NCBI GenBank assembly: GCA_964593705.1
Contig: CAZQIV010000012.1
Span: 15,920-79,919 of the forward strand
Length of the DNA: 64,000 nt
Direction: 5' to 3'
Source of the DNA: SABY01 sp964593705
GTDB taxonomy: Bacteria > Bacteroidota > Bacteroidia > Bacteroidales > 4484-276
Position numbers and translations under genes: made by a program. Of this stretch, positions 63,401 through 64,000 are shown piece by piece (positions within the stretch are counted from its first letter, which is position 1; each line of letters begins with the position of its first letter). The notes beneath the pieces were generated by a model that was not told where the DNA came from, searched no databases, and saw nothing but the letters and a program-made list of their open reading frames with translations.

Positions 63401-64000
63401 AGGTGCCGTAGTCGCTGTAATCAAAATCGTAGTAGTTTGGCGAACTCCAAATGGCTCTTACACCCGTTGGATTGTAAGAGCAATAGGAGCCACAATTGCT
63501 AAAAGAACCCCATTTAAAATAGCTTGTCCACAAATCAAAATCGTGTAATGAAAAACCGGTTTCAAAGGGAATATTCCAAAATCTATCTGCATCAATATCA
63601 TTGTTTGTGCTCAAATAGGTATCAGGTAAATGATAATCGTTTCCATCCTGATTAATGTCAAGATCCAAACCATGATTATCCCACCAAGTGTTGGTGTAGA
63701 TTAATGTTCCTGCCTCATCATCAAAAACAGGAAGCGTTCCTCCATTTACCCAAAAGTTTATACCATAATAGTATTCCTGGGTAATGCTTTCGATATTAAA
63801 GTCGAGATAATAGGTAGCTTCATCACCAATAATAATGTCTGAGCTAAACTCTACAAGTGAGGAATTGTTGACTACAATATTGCTGCCTTCCCAGGTAACG
63901 TTTTCAACAGTTGTAGCATTAAAATTATTTCCGCTTTCATCGTTGGCATTTCCATTAAATGGATAATAGGCCACCAAACCTTCTTCAAGATTTACCTGCG
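57426..64000 (-). CDS. giant multidomain T9SS-secreted protein (5' end outside window)
   Basis: The frame is open to base 64000 (QVNLEEGLVAYYPFNGNAND at the edge); the apparent start at 63977 is a Leu TTG codon. Domains from 63977: LamG/concanavalin-like (1-310; LVAYYPFNGNANDESG, EFRVYNRALNEAEIQELN), two carboxypeptidase regulatory-like domains (about 328-405 and 411-490), a long unassigned beta-rich region (500-1080), FN3 (about 1179-1266), a cadherin/Ig-like domain (about 1269-1360), further FN3-like domains (1466-1740), then the two-subdomain module shared with the genes at the left edge (about 1766-2095, with a palindromic insert at its linker) and a type A sorting domain (VPNPAHDAFTLIL...LPAGVYIANI). 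Probably a large surface or secreted adhesin-like protein. Confidence 0.9.
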   Translation of the reverse strand, partial: QVNLEEGLVAYYPFNGNANDESGNNFNATTVENVTWEGSNIVVNNSSLVEFSSDIIIGDEATYYLDFNIESITQEYYYGINFWVNGGTLPVFDDEAGTLIYTNTWWDNHGLDLDINQDGNDYHLPDTYLSTNNDIDADRFWNIPFETGFSLHDFDLWTSYFKWGSFSNCGSYCSYNPTGVRAIWSSPNYYDFDYSDYGTYKGFLYGYFFTTFQSAPILDIKGPLAVMADDENIHLYFGNYRQHLASFPYSVGQCKLIVKVTNSNELSVYLDGTLIDTYTTPWDFGSGSWSSTVVLGGGFEGSADEFRVYNRALNEAEIQELNNGGVEPNVSLAGNVVEETTGQALAEASVEATNSTSGTSYMVQTNAQGSYQFVNLPSGNYNVQASKMGFQTQTVENIDIDNEETVQLNFELNYVLTLSGLIIDAETSQAIQGAEVLLAGSNSNDQTNSDESGFYGFDELAAGNYYIIVIKDGYQTENRMMYLSEPMTYQENFELVAVSENSLVINGSLVAYADEISEGPTGYYILSGTVNINGILFFDGEVEIDKRAGVQDVLISGDDYIYAQTLMDTYPLNDLYLPWSFSVHDELLIVNKDAYFFEMPVLVAGFPLTLNAIEVGEKQSGEKFVSTKVIPEFPFPLSEVANFYKKPNELSAFTFAITYDDSGEHIDDVNILIENYNYVLFQINKLHIQYEYAKGMFEGIIIIQIPGGKKKKDFDGMGEMSDILQIPVVLSDSLGGNQSTISFGELLEIDGDKKKKEPLVIELGIGFIDGKIDKLYADVSGICVPLPIAGMKLTRIKGGVYDLTKEQITLKAEVDIETGFKIPTISRSPILLNKFNLTIKPWDYFKGSGELWILERKLAGGYIEYKKNENMAVEGFFESPLIRGQANLNISGKMLIGNSEVEISTPPKDQIKKHAYRWLGGKTVGVFMTDFKFDWARNEYYVTATIERDLDYLFDRKTFAFTQRFSYDDKSPYFHLAIGLNGKKLYHIFKGQKDGKEAIEFQVPENTPQMMIVAEDSINPQLFDFTLQNPSGQLFDQNNTSYAQYENVQQTVMIIDKPKTGDWFFLTDYEGDIALYTQGMNQEPTAFTLEPQNRRTRSNTISLNFTDYADTLEVEVYFDDDNKNYNGTFIDRFTLVNNGSLEFVWQNDDIENGEYFIYSRVDDGKNKAVIQYAPGSIMVMNDPYTEIPQDFAAIQEVDSVLVSWSKPELPETTASVIYWKNISSGKVDQLSLIDAEQAVLEDLDYGQEYQLWACFINEYGTYSEPSSVVNFIYASSAKNNPPYFTIDPDTTFVFVVDQEWQYNLTANDADGNPLTFDIPNDTLGITLDGEVMTWTPTDAQKGVYNLMLTVTDGSAVDTTYQELLVYTQHQVSVDLAFSSVNLYEDDNMFVKISNYFCPDYYQQATLRNMRTQEEVPVECRRVNDFDFIGQFGLSFIKRSEIPVANGDTIELKYNDGKEEYLAYAYYDSLPQPSDQTPPGTIADLQLDKLPNNQLKLKWTATGNNDNQGKAYKYDIRYAYQPINAEDVYFTAFILENYPYPSLAGELDSLILDLTMLTNVEDYDTVYFSVKAEDEMQNRGVLSNSPGEQCLLSPQSLQAEIVDVFIVNLDWAGPAKGMSTFEYYKLYRKYKQGLFYEIATGLENTDFNDNLKDNPDGQYQYAVQAIYETGVSDTLYSDVITIDRFEDVNILCSLEDSTNYQGINFSMQGLDSTYAQTFSKTTNMTGLVLLADVFKTEYAVNISLDGFDVIIDTIEITDQQSVFSYKLWYSARLVNLDIPKGWSGISSSVLPENDTIETLTNSIVDQLIILQNDNGMYWPGQNVNTLGNWNMDLGYKIKVAENVNMTISGNRLENQNLTMDLSWNLMPVLSECPADVADLFSGKDVSIVKEVAGWRVYWPEFGINTLGELQPGKAYFALMGSEEEIEFPECETPSSRKLSGSANWSERTDQVPNEAPGQCGSTPFPPAGGEGGGAETKSRACTSKARQDGVNPTAISHNIALPVSANTNSMLSDGDVIGVFDISGSCYSLAEWTGTNTALTAFGDDPMTPEKDGFDQGETMVFKLFRMEDESEITLDVEYNYSMPQHDAFAENGLSAINNLKTGNTGFENTGQVQQSQIVPNPAHDAFTLILDSEPQSEGTLELYNLKGQMMMQVKINAKSTKVEINDLPAGVYIANISIDNQTMIKQLIKH
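58030..58206 (-). repeat. in-frame palindromic insert in the giant T9SS gene
   Basis: It lies between subdomain 1 (ending EFPECETP) and subdomain 2 (starting ISHNIALPV), the same linker as the inserts at 458-583 and 2501-2806. It contains TGCCGAGCTTTGCTCGTGC and GCACGAGACTTCGTCTCGGC (58042-58084), CCGCCAGCTGGCGG (58093-58106) and TCCCGAAAGTTTTCGGGA (58183-58201). Its words match intergenic families D and the 28-nt palindrome, not the CTCCCCC module of the paralogues. Confidence 0.8.

Overview
The window looks like a chromosomal piece of a Bacteroidota bacterium, probably a free-living Bacteroidales/Marinilabiliales-type organism. Support comes from type IX secretion (T9SS) C-terminal sorting domains, FISUMP-domain lipoproteins, LytS/LytTR two-component pairs, a reg_prop/Y_Y_Y sensor kinase, an LpxD gene (Gram-negative lipid A), TANNTTTG-like -7 boxes and weak ribosome binding sites. 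No tRNA, rRNA, CRISPR array, prophage or intact transposase was found.

Layout. 0-3.4 kb: two near-identical C-terminal pieces of a T9SS-secreted protein, the first open at the window edge, the second lacking its 5' part, separated by a small toxin-antitoxin-like pair with a truncated PIN toxin. 3.8-14.1 kb: plus-strand genes for a SNF2 helicase, a SEC-C protein, a membrane-anchored coiled-coil protein, a PIF1-like helicase, a DUF493-CrcB-DUF190 operon, an unknown protein and acylphosphatase. 14.2-25.6 kb (minus): a secreted GH18 protein broken by one amber codon, a 2018-residue alpha-2-macroglobulin without its thioester, an EFR1 ferredoxin/flavodoxin and a YbaK-type deacylase. 25.7-30.9 kb: a hybrid histidine kinase whose phospho-accepting His is Tyr, a LytS-type kinase with a changed N-box, a DUF418 membrane protein and a 47-residue membrane peptide. 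31-41 kb (minus): gyrB, a beta-barrel/TPR pair, and a TPR-LytS kinase with its LytTR regulator. 41.6-43.9 kb: thiol peroxidase and M17 aminopeptidase. 44-50.8 kb (minus): a block of accessory genes (decayed lipoprotein, AAA_14 ATPase, PD-(D/E)XK-like protein, two FISUMP lipoproteins) separated by direct repeats of about 65 bp. 50.9-55.8 kb: reg_prop kinase and LytTR regulator. 56-64 kb (minus): lpxD and a giant LamG/FN3 T9SS protein paralogous to the genes at the left edge and open at the right edge.

The most unusual feature is the density of dispersed palindromic DNA. At least six repeat families occupy nearly every long intergenic gap. Palindromic elements also lie in frame inside coding sequence, at the same inter-domain linker in all three T9SS paralogues, with different content and copy number. 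One intergenic pair gives an occupied-site/empty-site comparison with a 43-bp insert. A 168-bp gap between the two FISUMP genes is made almost wholly of perfect hairpins closed by an outer 9-bp stem.
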